This document shows positions 56,810-64,000 of a stretch of 64,000 bases of DNA, in pieces. This DNA comes from Amphritea sp. (GTDB lineage: Bacteria; Pseudomonadota; Gammaproteobacteria; Pseudomonadales; Balneatricaceae). The DNA lies in the NCBI RefSeq assembly GCF_016744155.1, contig NZ_JADGEW010000018.1, positions 1 through 64,000 on the forward strand. The letters run 5' to 3'. Under the pieces are notes generated by a model. The model ran no database searches, had not been told where the DNA came from, and saw nothing but the letters and a program-made list of their open reading frames with translations. The position numbers and the translations under genes are program-made. Within the stretch, counting starts at the first letter, position 1, and each line of letters opens with the position of its first letter.

Positions 56810-57493
56810 ATGCAAGAAACCAGACTGCAGACAATTGTAGGTGATAACTTTCTGTTTTCTTCACTGACAGATAAGGCGAAGGAAAGCCTGTGTCAACATT
56901 GCCGCATTATCAAACTGAAAAATGATGAGACCCTGTTTCATCAGGGGGGCGAAGCAAATAGCTTTTATATTGTGCTGGAAGGCAATATCAAGTTATTCAG
57001 GATATCCCCCGGCGGTCAGACCAAGGTGATCGAAGTGATCAAAAAAGGCGGGGTCTTTGCCGAAGCGCTGATGTTTATGGATCTGACTCAATATCCATTG
57101 AATTCGGCTGCAATGGGGGTTTGTGAAGTACTCTCGATCCCGAATCAACTGTATAAAGACACCTTGTTAGGCGACCCTCAGTCTGCACTGAAAGTGATGG
57201 GGAATATGGCCGTTAAACTGCATCGCCGGATTAACGAAATTGAGATTCTGACGCTGCAGAATACCCGTCACCGATTGGGTAATTACCTGTTTGGTCTGGC
57301 GCCAGACCCCGCTGCAAAGCAGTGTGTAGTACAGTTGCCGATGGCAAAACAGTTGATTGCTTCCCAGTTAGGCATGCAGCCAGAAACCTTCTCCCGAATG
57401 ATGAAAGAGATGAAAAATCAGGGGCTGATCGAAGTGAATGGCGCTGAAATTAAAGTGGATGATCTGCAGGGATTGAGGCAGTTTGGGCACTGA
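56810..57493 (+). CDS. dnr: DNR-type Crp/Fnr-family regulator
   Basis: 227 residues, the length of Pseudomonas DNR. It has a cyclic-nucleotide-binding-like N-terminal domain (EANSFYIVLEGNIKLFRISPGGQ), a dimerisation helix, and a C-terminal winged helix-turn-helix with recognition helix QPETFSRMMKEM (E-x-x-S-R), which reads TTGAT half-sites. The N-terminal [4Fe-4S] cysteines of Fnr are absent, consistent with a heme-based NO sensor like DNR. I chose ATG 56810; ATG 56771 adds 13 residues. It is expected to act on the box at 50131-50144. Confidence 0.9.
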   Translation: MQETRLQTIVGDNFLFSSLTDKAKESLCQHCRIIKLKNDETLFHQGGEANSFYIVLEGNIKLFRISPGGQTKVIEVIKKGGVFAEALMFMDLTQYPLNSAAMGVCEVLSIPNQLYKDTLLGDPQSALKVMGNMAVKLHRRINEIEILTLQNTRHRLGNYLFGLAPDPAAKQCVVQLPMAKQLIASQLGMQPETFSRMMKEMKNQGLIEVNGAEIKVDDLQGLRQFGH

Positions 57494-57499
57494 GGATAG

Positions 57500-57545
57500 A
57501 ATAGGCTCAGAGTAATTATAAACGTTACTCTGAGCCTATTTATTC
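57500..57545 (+). terminator. Terminator after dnr
   Basis: Perfect 16-bp stem AATAGGCTCAGAGTAA (57500-57515) / TTACTCTGAGCCTATT (57525-57540), loop of nine, then TATT. The T run is short but the stem is very strong and symmetrical. Confidence 0.85.
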
Positions 57546-57600
57546 AACTAAACGGCTACTGATAAGGCAGTTCGGCTTGAGCTACTTGTTATAACTGCGA

Positions 57601-58074
57601 CTAGGTTTTCCCTGATTTAATATATGTGGCAATTTTATCTGCATGCTGTTCTATTAGACCTCTGGCAGACCCTGTTGCTGTGGGGTTTTTTGAAATAACT
57701 TGTAACTTACCAATGATTTCATCGCTTTCAGCATCTTTTATTATTACAGTGCTTGTAATATTGTCTGATCCGGCCATAACGCCCGCAAGTGCCCTGGCAG
57801 CACCGTGGCGCATATAATAATTTGTAAATGTAATTTCAATTTTTCTACTACCTTTATCAGAAAGATTAAGCCCTAGCTGATTGAGCTTTGAATCTAACCT
57901 GGCTTCAAAAATAGCCATACCATTGGTTGTTACATTTGCCTTATCAATTATTTCATGGTCAAAGGAGTCAGAAGTTTCATATGTATAGCTTTGATCAACG
58001 GTTAGTTCTGTTCCTGCGCAACCGACCAAAAAGATAATACCTATTGCAACCACAGCATGTTTAATGTTCTTCAT
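57601..58074 (-). CDS. DUF4410-type lipoprotein
   Basis: 157 residues with a lipoprotein signal (IIFLVGC, acylated Cys at 19) and a domain resembling DUF4410: KIEITFTNYYMRHGAARALAGVMAGSDNITSTVIIKDAESDEIIGKLQV. Function unknown; probably outer-membrane or periplasmic. AAGGAA lies 5 bases before ATG 58074. The base composition is AT-richer than neighbours. A GTGC tetranucleotide repeat sits 52-77 bases upstream. Confidence 0.72.
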   Translation of the reverse strand: MKNIKHAVVAIGIIFLVGCAGTELTVDQSYTYETSDSFDHEIIDKANVTTNGMAIFEARLDSKLNQLGLNLSDKGSRKIEITFTNYYMRHGAARALAGVMAGSDNITSTVIIKDAESDEIIGKLQVISKNPTATGSARGLIEQHADKIATYIKSGKT

Positions 58075-58125
58075 TATATTTCCTTAATAATTTAGAGGAT
58101 AAATTTGTAGTTATAATAATTTTAA

Positions 58126-58151
58126 GTGCGTGCGTGCGTGCGTGCGTGCGT
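58126..58151 (+). repeat. Tetranucleotide microsatellite (GTGC)6.5
   Basis: Six and a half uninterrupted GTGC units. It lies upstream of the minus-strand lipoprotein gene (start 58074), 52-77 bases from its start codon, where a change in copy number could alter promoter spacing. Confidence 0.95.
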
Positions 58152-58152
58152 T

Positions 58153-58182
58153 TTGACACTGCAGAGACGAGGCTGGTATATC
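58153..58182 (+). promoter_or_regulatory. Orphan sigma-70-like promoter
   Basis: Perfect TTGACA (58153-58158) and TATATC (58177-58182) with 18-base spacing, directly abutting the GTGC repeat. It points away from the lipoprotein gene into DNA with no + strand ORF. Confidence 0.45.
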
Positions 58183-58398
58183 ATTTGAACAGAAAGAGTC
58201 TTTCTGAAATACATCGTTTTTCATTCCCTGAAAACACGCAAGCACGGTTTGCTGTGTTGTGATGGCACGCTTTGTCGCTGGCCATATTTCCTGTCTGACA
58301 GATAATGCATCAGAGCAGGGCGATATTCCAGTAGCAAACCCTGGAAAAATTACTTTTGGTAGCGAAGGCCTGACTGACTTTTCTGATGAGAACGTCTG

Positions 58399-59022
58399 TC
58401 AGGCTTCCTTGTGATTAAACAGAACCGCTTGTTTAATCGCGATAGCGAAAAGCGGCAGGGTAGCAGCTAATAATAGCGGGTATAGATAGCTGTTTTCCGG
58501 CAGGCTGTTCGGCATCAGCGCACCGGGGCCAGCAATTAGCAGGGTGATAGCCATATTGATGCCGGCGAGTAGATTGGCCTTCTGTAAAGCTTTCTCTTTG
58601 GTCATCAGGGCTGCGAGTAGCATAGTGGCCGAAACGGCGACAGCGATGATCTGAGTGTAGAGTTCGCCATGTTCCATTCGGCGCAGTAACTCAAACAGGG
58701 CAAACAGGCCGATTAGCCAGCGCCCCCAGGCAGCACGCTCCCAGTGGTTGTTGCGAGTACTTACTAACATTACGGTGGCCAGCAGCGGCAAGGCTGCATA
58801 ATAAGCCAGGTTAGCGAATATCCGCTGTAGGGTTTCAATATCGTTACCGGTTTGATTGAGCAGTAGCTCAGCTAACGCGGAAAGCGCGATAAAGAGGGCA
58901 GATAAAGCGCCCGCTTGCAGGGTTGCCCGGGGCGCATCCGGTAGTCGTTGCGCACTCTTTTGTAGCTGTAAAGCTGTAAAGAGTGCGCCGATTATCAGTG
59001 CGCCTAACGCGAGACTGAGCAA
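58399..59022 (-). CDS. Multi-spanning membrane protein, function unknown
   Basis: 207 residues with about six hydrophobic segments, no catalytic motif or family I recognise. The start is 5 bases after the hemL stop, so it is likely the last gene of a clcA-thiE-hemL-orf transcript. Base and codon use look like its neighbours. Confidence 0.65.
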   Translation of the reverse strand: MLSLALGALIIGALFTALQLQKSAQRLPDAPRATLQAGALSALFIALSALAELLLNQTGNDIETLQRIFANLAYYAALPLLATVMLVSTRNNHWERAAWGRWLIGLFALFELLRRMEHGELYTQIIAVAVSATMLLAALMTKEKALQKANLLAGINMAITLLIAGPGALMPNSLPENSYLYPLLLAATLPLFAIAIKQAVLFNHKEA

Positions 59023-59027
59023 TCGAC

Positions 59028-60317
59028 TTACTCCGCTGCTAGCTTGGCAAATACCCGGCCAGCTGCTTCGATGGTGGCGTTGATATCGTCTTCTGTATGG
59101 GCTTGAGACATAAAGCCTGCTTCAAAGGCAGAAGGCGCCAGATAGATACCCTCTTCCAGCATGCCGTGGAAGAAACGGCCGAACTTATCCGCATCGCACT
59201 TCATCACCTGATCAAAACAAGTAACCTCTTTTTGATCAGTAAAGAACAGACCGAACATGCCGCCCACCTGATTGGTGGTGAAGGGGACGCCGTGCCGCAG
59301 CGCCATCGCTTCGAAACCCTGAGCCAGTAGCTCAGTTTTCGCGCTGAGCTGTTCGTGAAAACCTTCTTCTTCAAGGGCGTTGAGCATGGCTAAGCCTGCT
59401 GCCATGGCCAGAGGGTTACCTGACAAAGTACCTGCCTGATAGACCGGGCCTAGTGGTGCAATATACTCCATGATCTCCCGTTTACCACCGAACGCGCCTA
59501 CTGGCAGTCCTCCGCCGATAACTTTGCCCAGGGTAGTCAGATCCGGGATTACGCCGTAATGCCCCTGTGCGCCGGTCAGAGAGACCCGGAAGCCGGTCAT
59601 GACTTCGTCCAGAATCAGTACGGTGCCATACTCATCACAGATCTCGCGTAGCCCTTGCAAAAAGCCTGGTACCGGTGGAATGCAGTTCATGTTGCCAGCG
59701 ACCGGCTCAACGATGATGCAGGCGATCTCTGAACCCGCCTCAGCAAACGCCTGACGGACATTGTCCAGATCGTTGTAGGTCAGGGTAATTGTATGTTCTG
59801 CCAGACTGGCGGGTACACCCGGGGAGCTTGGCTCACCCAACGTCAGCATGCCAGAACCGGCTTTTACCAACAGCGAGTCAGAGTGGCCGTGGTAGCAGCC
59901 TTCAAATTTAACGATTTTGTCCCGGTTGGTGTAACCGCGCGCCAGACGAATAGCGCTCATGGTCGCTTCCGTACCGGAATTAACCATCCGTACCAGATCC
60001 ATACCCGGCATCATATTACAGACCTTATCGGCCATATCTATCTCAATGGCGGTGGGTGCACCGAAGCCAAGACCTGAATCCATGACGCCACGCACCGCAT
60101 CCATCACAGCTGGATGCGCATGGCCCAGAATCATCGGGCCCCATGAGCCGATATAGTCGATATAGCGCTTATCATCTTCGTCAAACAGGTAGGCCGCTTC
60201 ACCCCGTTTAAAGAAGATAGGCGTGCCGCCTACCCCTTTAAAGGCACGTACCGGTGAGTTAACACCACCTGGGATATGGACCTGTGCGGCCTGGAATAAC
60301 GATTCTGAACGGGACAT
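59028..60317 (-). CDS. hemL: Glutamate-1-semialdehyde 2,1-aminomutase
   Basis: Makes 5-aminolevulinate in the C5 heme pathway. The 429 residues show fold-type I aminotransferase features: [14 protein letters not shown]-binding Lys265 in [18 protein letters not shown], and [10 protein letters not shown]. It lies 33 bases downstream of thiE, an arrangement also seen in Pseudomonas. Confidence 0.97.
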   Translation of the reverse strand: MSRSESLFQAAQVHIPGGVNSPVRAFKGVGGTPIFFKRGEAAYLFDEDDKRYIDYIGSWGPMILGHAHPAVMDAVRGVMDSGLGFGAPTAIEIDMADKVCNMMPGMDLVRMVNSGTEATMSAIRLARGYTNRDKIVKFEGCYHGHSDSLLVKAGSGMLTLGEPSSPGVPASLAEHTITLTYNDLDNVRQAFAEAGSEIACIIVEPVAGNMNCIPPVPGFLQGLREICDEYGTVLILDEVMTGFRVSLTGAQGHYGVIPDLTTLGKVIGGGLPVGAFGGKREIMEYIAPLGPVYQAGTLSGNPLAMAAGLAMLNALEEEGFHEQLSAKTELLAQGFEAMALRHGVPFTTNQVGGMFGLFFTDQKEVTCFDQVMKCDADKFGRFFHGMLEEGIYLAPSAFEAGFMSQAHTEDDINATIEAAGRVFAKLAAE

Positions 60318-60350
60318 GTTGGGCTCTCTTAAATTCGTGTCGTAAACGGA

Positions 60351-60980
60351 TCAGTTGAATAGGTTGTCAAACTGTCCGGCCTGGGCGCAAATATCATCAC
60401 TGGCAAATAGACTGTGTATCGCAGCGATCATATCGGCTCCGGCGGTAATTACCTGATCAGCATTATCCATATTAATGCCTCCAATCGCTACTACCGGGAT
60501 GGGTAGCGTTGATCTGGCTTCGCTGAGCAGGCTTATTGGCGCGGGGGTAGCGTCGGGCTTAGTGCTAGATGGAAAGAAAGCACCAAAGGCGACATAGTCA
60601 GCAGTTTGCTGACAGGCGTTAACAGCCAGTTCCAATGAACTATGGCAGGTGTTGCCAATAATCGCTGCAGCGCCGAGATACTTCCGGGCCTGGCTAACAT
60701 TACCGTCACTCTGGCCCAAGTGAACACCATGGGCGTTACTGGCTTTGGCTAATTCAATATCATCATTGATCAGCAGTGGACGTTGAAACTGATCGCAGAG
60801 GTCTACCAGCGCGAGAGCTTGTGCCAGTCTTTGCGTTTGATTATCTGATTTATCACGGTATTGAACGATTTTGGCCCCGCCCCGCAAGGCTTGTTCGACC
60901 TGATATAGCATTGACTCTGTGGTGCGCATCAAGGCGCTATCGGTAATGGCGTAGAGGCCCTGTAGTTGAAATTCTTTCAT
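60351..60980 (-). CDS. thiE: Thiamine-phosphate synthase
   Basis: Couples HMP-diphosphate and thiazole phosphate to thiamine phosphate. The 209 residues form a TIM barrel with QYRDKSDNQTQRL, LLINDDIELAKASNAHGVHLGQSD, GNTCHSSLE and FGAFFPSSTKPDA signatures. It is 44 bases downstream of the ClC gene and 33 upstream of hemL, all on the same strand. Confidence 0.95.
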   Translation of the reverse strand: MKEFQLQGLYAITDSALMRTTESMLYQVEQALRGGAKIVQYRDKSDNQTQRLAQALALVDLCDQFQRPLLINDDIELAKASNAHGVHLGQSDGNVSQARKYLGAAAIIGNTCHSSLELAVNACQQTADYVAFGAFFPSSTKPDATPAPISLLSEARSTLPIPVVAIGGINMDNADQVITAGADMIAAIHSLFASDDICAQAGQFDNLFN

Positions 60981-61024
60981 AGGATTTCTTTTTTAGCTGC
61001 TGTTGTACTGTCTTCAGACGGCGA

Positions 61025-62770
61025 TTACGGATTGTTTTTTTGGGTGTAAAAATGTTCCACCATATCCCGGGTAATAATACCGGCGATCTCCTTGTTGTGA
61101 TGCACAATATAAAGGGCATCCAAGCGATCATGGTTCATCAGATCCAGGGCTTCTTTGAGTGTCGCCTGTATCGGCAATGGGGCGATATCTTTGCGCACCG
61201 CAGGCACCTCTGCCAGATCTATTTCAAGTGTTGGATTAAAACCATCCCGCTCACTGATTCTGTCAATAAAGAACTCAAGATCGGGGGGGAATAAAATAAA
61301 CCGGGGAACCGCCTTCTTATCTTCCAGAATCATCCACTCGGGCCGCTGCTCGAGTATTTTAATAGCAGATTCGCAGTTGATTGTGGTGTTACAGCGAACA
61401 TGGCTGGAGCACATTACGCTGGCAACCCCCAGTCGGGAAAGCGCCTGAGTGATAGGTTCCTGACGATAATCCAGCCCCTGGGCTTTGAGTGAAGTAAGGA
61501 AAATCGAGGGTTGTTTGAAAAAGTACCGGACCGTGGTGCTGGCGACTACGATGGCGATCATCCCCGGAAAAATGATATTGGGATTGCCGGTCAGCTCTAG
61601 TAATGCGATTAGTGCGGCCAGGGGCGCGTTTAGTACCGCTCCCATCATCGCACCCATGCCGAGCATGGCGTAAAAGCCGACGCCGGAGTTACTCTCGCCG
61701 GTGAAGTGAGCAACCAGCACGGCAAAGGCTGCTCCGGCGATGGCGCCGATATAGATGGTTGGTCCGATCAGGCCGCCGGGAAGGCCTAAACCAAGTACGA
61801 TAGGTGTTAACAGCCACTTGGTGAGTAGTAGACCAAGCAGTAATGTTAGTCCGGCATTTCCCTGTAAAACTTCAGAAAGAGTGTCGTAACCCAGGCCCAT
61901 CACCTGGGGGTACCAGAGTGCGACGGTACCGGTGAGTACCCCGGCGATTAGCAATTTAACGCCTAAGGATAAACCGGTTATTTTCTGGGTTAGGATCATG
62001 ATGCGTATGAAACCAGCTGCCAGCAGGGCGCAGATAATCCCCAGTAAAACCACAAAGGGGATCTCTGCTAATGACTGAATCTGCAGGGCTGGAATCGTGA
62101 AAATGGATTCATCACCGTAGGTGACTCGTATTAACAGTGATGCGGTGACTGAGGCGACCAGTACCGGCGTAAAGCCGATAACGGTGTATTCCATCAGGAT
62201 CACTTCCATCGCAAAAATCACCCCGGCCAATGGGGTGTTGAAGGCGGCGGAGATGGCAGCAGCGACACCACAACCGACTAATAATCGCAGGGAGTTATTG
62301 GGTAGTTTTAGCGTTTGACCTACCAGGCTGCCGCAGGCGGCCCCTAAGTGAATTGCCGGGCCTTCACGGCCAACCGACTGACCACTGATGATGGCAATAA
62401 CCGCACCGAAGAACTGAACCAGCATGTTTTTGGCAGGAAGGTTACCTTGATGGTAACTGAGCCGCTCCAGTACATGTACGACACCGACTTTGCGGGTGGA
62501 GGGCAATAACTTCCAGAGTAATAAAAATATGACGATGCTTCCGGCTACCGGTAGCGCAAAACGTAACCAGAGTGGCAAGCCTTCAAAGTTTTCGCTGTTA
62601 TTGTCGGGTAACCAGGTTTCCAGTGGCAGTTCGATCATCAGGCGGAACGCCAGAATCACTAACCCGGTAGCCAGTCCAGAGATTATCCCCAGTAGTACTA
62701 ACTGCGGCAGAGCCTCCTGATGGGCAAGGCGGTTGCGAAAATGGGTAAATGATAGGGAGTCTTTGAACAT
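61025..62770 (-). CDS. ClC-family chloride channel/antiporter with CBS domains
   Basis: 581 residues. The ClC membrane domain (about 20-425) has GREGP with the gating Glu136. The first selectivity loop reads KVGVVHVLERL instead of GSGIP, and the later one GGLIGP rather than GIFAP. The C-terminal ~150 residues hold a CBS pair (from SHVRCNTTINCESAIKIL to DALYIVHHNKEIAGIITRDMVEHFY). It likely moves chloride or another anion; coupling mode is not predictable. The GREGP glutamate argues against the fluoride-specific branch. Confidence 0.88.
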   Translation of the reverse strand: MFKDSLSFTHFRNRLAHQEALPQLVLLGIISGLATGLVILAFRLMIELPLETWLPDNNSENFEGLPLWLRFALPVAGSIVIFLLLWKLLPSTRKVGVVHVLERLSYHQGNLPAKNMLVQFFGAVIAIISGQSVGREGPAIHLGAACGSLVGQTLKLPNNSLRLLVGCGVAAAISAAFNTPLAGVIFAMEVILMEYTVIGFTPVLVASVTASLLIRVTYGDESIFTIPALQIQSLAEIPFVVLLGIICALLAAGFIRIMILTQKITGLSLGVKLLIAGVLTGTVALWYPQVMGLGYDTLSEVLQGNAGLTLLLGLLLTKWLLTPIVLGLGLPGGLIGPTIYIGAIAGAAFAVLVAHFTGESNSGVGFYAMLGMGAMMGAVLNAPLAALIALLELTGNPNIIFPGMIAIVVASTTVRYFFKQPSIFLTSLKAQGLDYRQEPITQALSRLGVASVMCSSHVRCNTTINCESAIKILEQRPEWMILEDKKAVPRFILFPPDLEFFIDRISERDGFNPTLEIDLAEVPAVRKDIAPLPIQATLKEALDLMNHDRLDALYIVHHNKEIAGIITRDMVEHFYTQKNNP

Positions 62771-62890
62771 TTATACTCTGATTCGCCTGTTTTAACGTCA
62801 CTTTTATAGTGCCGCAATAGTAATGCCCTTCAAGGGTTTGTATCATACGCAGGCTGAATAGAAAACTGTAGAAACAATTGTGAGGTCAAA

Positions 62891-63922
62891 GTGATCAAAG
62901 TAGGTATCGTAGGCGGCACCGGTTATACCGGCGTAGAGCTGCTCAGGCTGTTGGCAAACCATTCTGGCGTATCGGTTGAGGTGATTACCTCCCGTTCTGA
63001 AGAAGGCGTGCGAATTGATGATATGTACCCGAACCTTCGAGGTCACTACGATCTGCAGTTTACCGTGCCTGATGTCGACGCGTTGTCTGAGTGTGATGCT
63101 GTATTCTTTGCGACACCTCACGGTGTGGCGATGAAGATGGCACCGGCACTGGTGGAACGGGGCGTGAAAGTGATTGATCTGGGGGCGGACTTCCGGATTA
63201 AAGATCTGGAACTCTGGTCTCAGTGGTACGGCATGGAACACACCAGCCCTGAGCTAGCGGCTTCAGCGGTATATGGTTTGCCGGAAGTGAATCGTGAGGC
63301 AATCAAAGGCGCGCAGATGATCGCTTGTCCGGGTTGCTATCCAACGGCTACACAGCTGGGCTTTCTGCCGCTGGTAGAAAATAGCCTGATCGATCACCGT
63401 CGCCTGATCGCTGATGTTAAGTCCGGCGTTAGTGGTGCCGGCCGTGGCGCGAATGTAGGTTCTCTACTATGCGAAAGCAGTGAAAGCATGAAAGCCTACG
63501 CGGTAGCAGGTCACCGTCATCTGCCAGAGATCAAGCAGGGGTTGAGTGAAGCCGCGGGCCGTCCGGTCGGGTTGACCTTTGTGCCGCATCTGACGCCGAT
63601 GATTCGGGGTATTCACGCGACTCTTTATGGCAAACTGAAAGATCCAGTTGATGGTCTGCAGGAACTGTTCGAGGCCCGTTATGCCAACGAGCCGTTTGTT
63701 GATGTGATGCCTGCCGGCAGCCTGCCGGAAACCCGCAGTGTGAAAGGCGCCAATATGTGCCGAATCAGCGTGTTTCGTCCACAAAATGACGATACGGTAG
63801 TAGTTCTATCCGTTATTGATAATCTGGTGAAAGGCGCAGCAGGACAAGCGATTCAGAATCTGAATATTATGTTTGGGCTGGATGAGGCCGAAGGGCTGCG
63901 TCATGTCGGAATGATGCCATAA
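62891..63922 (+). CDS. argC: N-acetyl-gamma-glutamyl-phosphate reductase
   Basis: NADPH-dependent third step of arginine synthesis. The 343 residues (long type) have the nucleotide-binding [17 protein letters not shown] (6-22), catalytic Cys149 in [12 protein letters not shown], and [12 protein letters not shown] 62891 is preceded by GAGG (62882-62885) at 5 bases. The divergent ClC gene starts 120 bases away. Confidence 0.97.
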   Translation: MIKVGIVGGTGYTGVELLRLLANHSGVSVEVITSRSEEGVRIDDMYPNLRGHYDLQFTVPDVDALSECDAVFFATPHGVAMKMAPALVERGVKVIDLGADFRIKDLELWSQWYGMEHTSPELAASAVYGLPEVNREAIKGAQMIACPGCYPTATQLGFLPLVENSLIDHRRLIADVKSGVSGAGRGANVGSLLCESSESMKAYAVAGHRHLPEIKQGLSEAAGRPVGLTFVPHLTPMIRGIHATLYGKLKDPVDGLQELFEARYANEPFVDVMPAGSLPETRSVKGANMCRISVFRPQNDDTVVVLSVIDNLVKGAAGQAIQNLNIMFGLDEAEGLRHVGMMP

Positions 63923-63935
63923 GAGAGTGTTATCA

Positions 63936-63969
63936 ATACTTGACTAAATTGCTTGGTTAAATAGATAAT
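63936..63969 (+). promoter_or_regulatory. Promoter with IscR type-1-like box at the right edge
   Basis: TTGACT (63940-63945) and GATAAT (63964-63969) with 18-base spacing. The 25 bases from 63936 (ATACTTGACTAAATT onwards) fit the IscR type-1 consensus at about 20 positions by eye. In several gammaproteobacteria argC is followed by erpA, an IscR-regulated gene; the downstream gene here is cut off. Confidence 0.45.
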
Positions 63970-64000
63970 ACGCTATTGGTATGTATGAGAGATGTAGGTG

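Larger units (their letters stand above)
58075..58398. other. Gap with tetranucleotide repeat and an orphan promoter
   Basis: 324 bases without a gene. It contains the GTGC repeat (58126-58151), a consensus-like + strand promoter (58153-58182) with nothing recognisable downstream, and an imperfect inverted repeat CTGAC/GTCAG near 58368-58400 after the membrane-protein gene. Confidence 0.6.

Noticed and set aside
61025-62770. Fluoride-specific ClC transporter
   Set aside because: The gating motif is GREGP with Glu136; the fluoride branch has a different loop, and no fluoride riboswitch was seen upstream. The altered first selectivity loop also occurs in ordinary proteobacterial ClC-CBS proteins.

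Overview
The window looks like a stretch of chromosome from a marine gammaproteobacterium of the Oceanospirillales type (Amphritea/Neptuniibacter/Neptunomonas-like). This is inferred from gene order and protein resemblance; no search was run. The housekeeping gene orders are classical gammaproteobacterial, and the 28-42 kb part follows the Pseudomonas aeruginosa order panC-panB-folK-pcnB-crcZ-cbrB-cbrA-cbrX-gluQ-dksA. Almost every position carries a recognisable gene.

Layout. Positions 1-75 hold the 3' end of a 5S rRNA and its terminator. From 0.6 to 21.5 kb, all on the + strand except yhbY, runs the conserved macromolecular-synthesis block: carA-carB-greA, yhbY, rlmE-ftsH, folP-glmM, tpiA-secG-tRNA-Leu(GAG), tRNA-fMet, rimP-nusA-infB-rbfA-truB, rpsO and pnp. 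From 21.6 to 24.7 kb lies an accessory pocket. It holds a CreA-like lipoprotein, a Fur-box-controlled Cys-rich orphan flanked by two copies of an intergenic repeat, a TlpA-like thioredoxin, a lone PD-(D/E)XK-type protein and several copies of a dispersed hairpin repeat. From 24.6 to 31.3 kb come a YciC-like membrane protein, an rRNA methyltransferase, rsuA, a double-length QueD-like protein, a thiolase, panC and panB.

The 31.4-39.7 kb segment (minus strand) is the most interesting. folK and pcnB are separated from a CbrA/CbrB two-component system by a 543-base gap. That gap carries a sigma-54 promoter, four TGTTAC/GTAACA half-sites upstream of it, and a transcript that can fold into hairpins with A-rich ARN-type loops. 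This is the architecture expected of a CrcZ-type RNA that titrates Hfq/Crc in carbon catabolite repression. A cbrX-like small membrane ORF sits between gluQ and cbrA and is apparently coupled to both by overlaps.

From 40 to 49.6 kb there are an aminotransferase, sfsA, a Rieske protein, a tonB-permease-ATPase iron/heme-type operon, an APH/P-loop kinase protein, mrcB and an LpoP-like TPR lipoprotein. From 49.7 to 57.5 kb there is a complete respiratory nitric oxide reductase locus (norC, norB, a FixG-like Fe-S protein, norE, norF, norQ, norD and a DNR-type regulator), with an FNR/DNR box upstream of norC. From 57.6 to 64 kb there are a DUF4410-type lipoprotein with a tetranucleotide repeat upstream, a membrane protein, hemL, thiE, a ClC-CBS channel and argC. 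A possible IscR-type promoter lies at the right edge.
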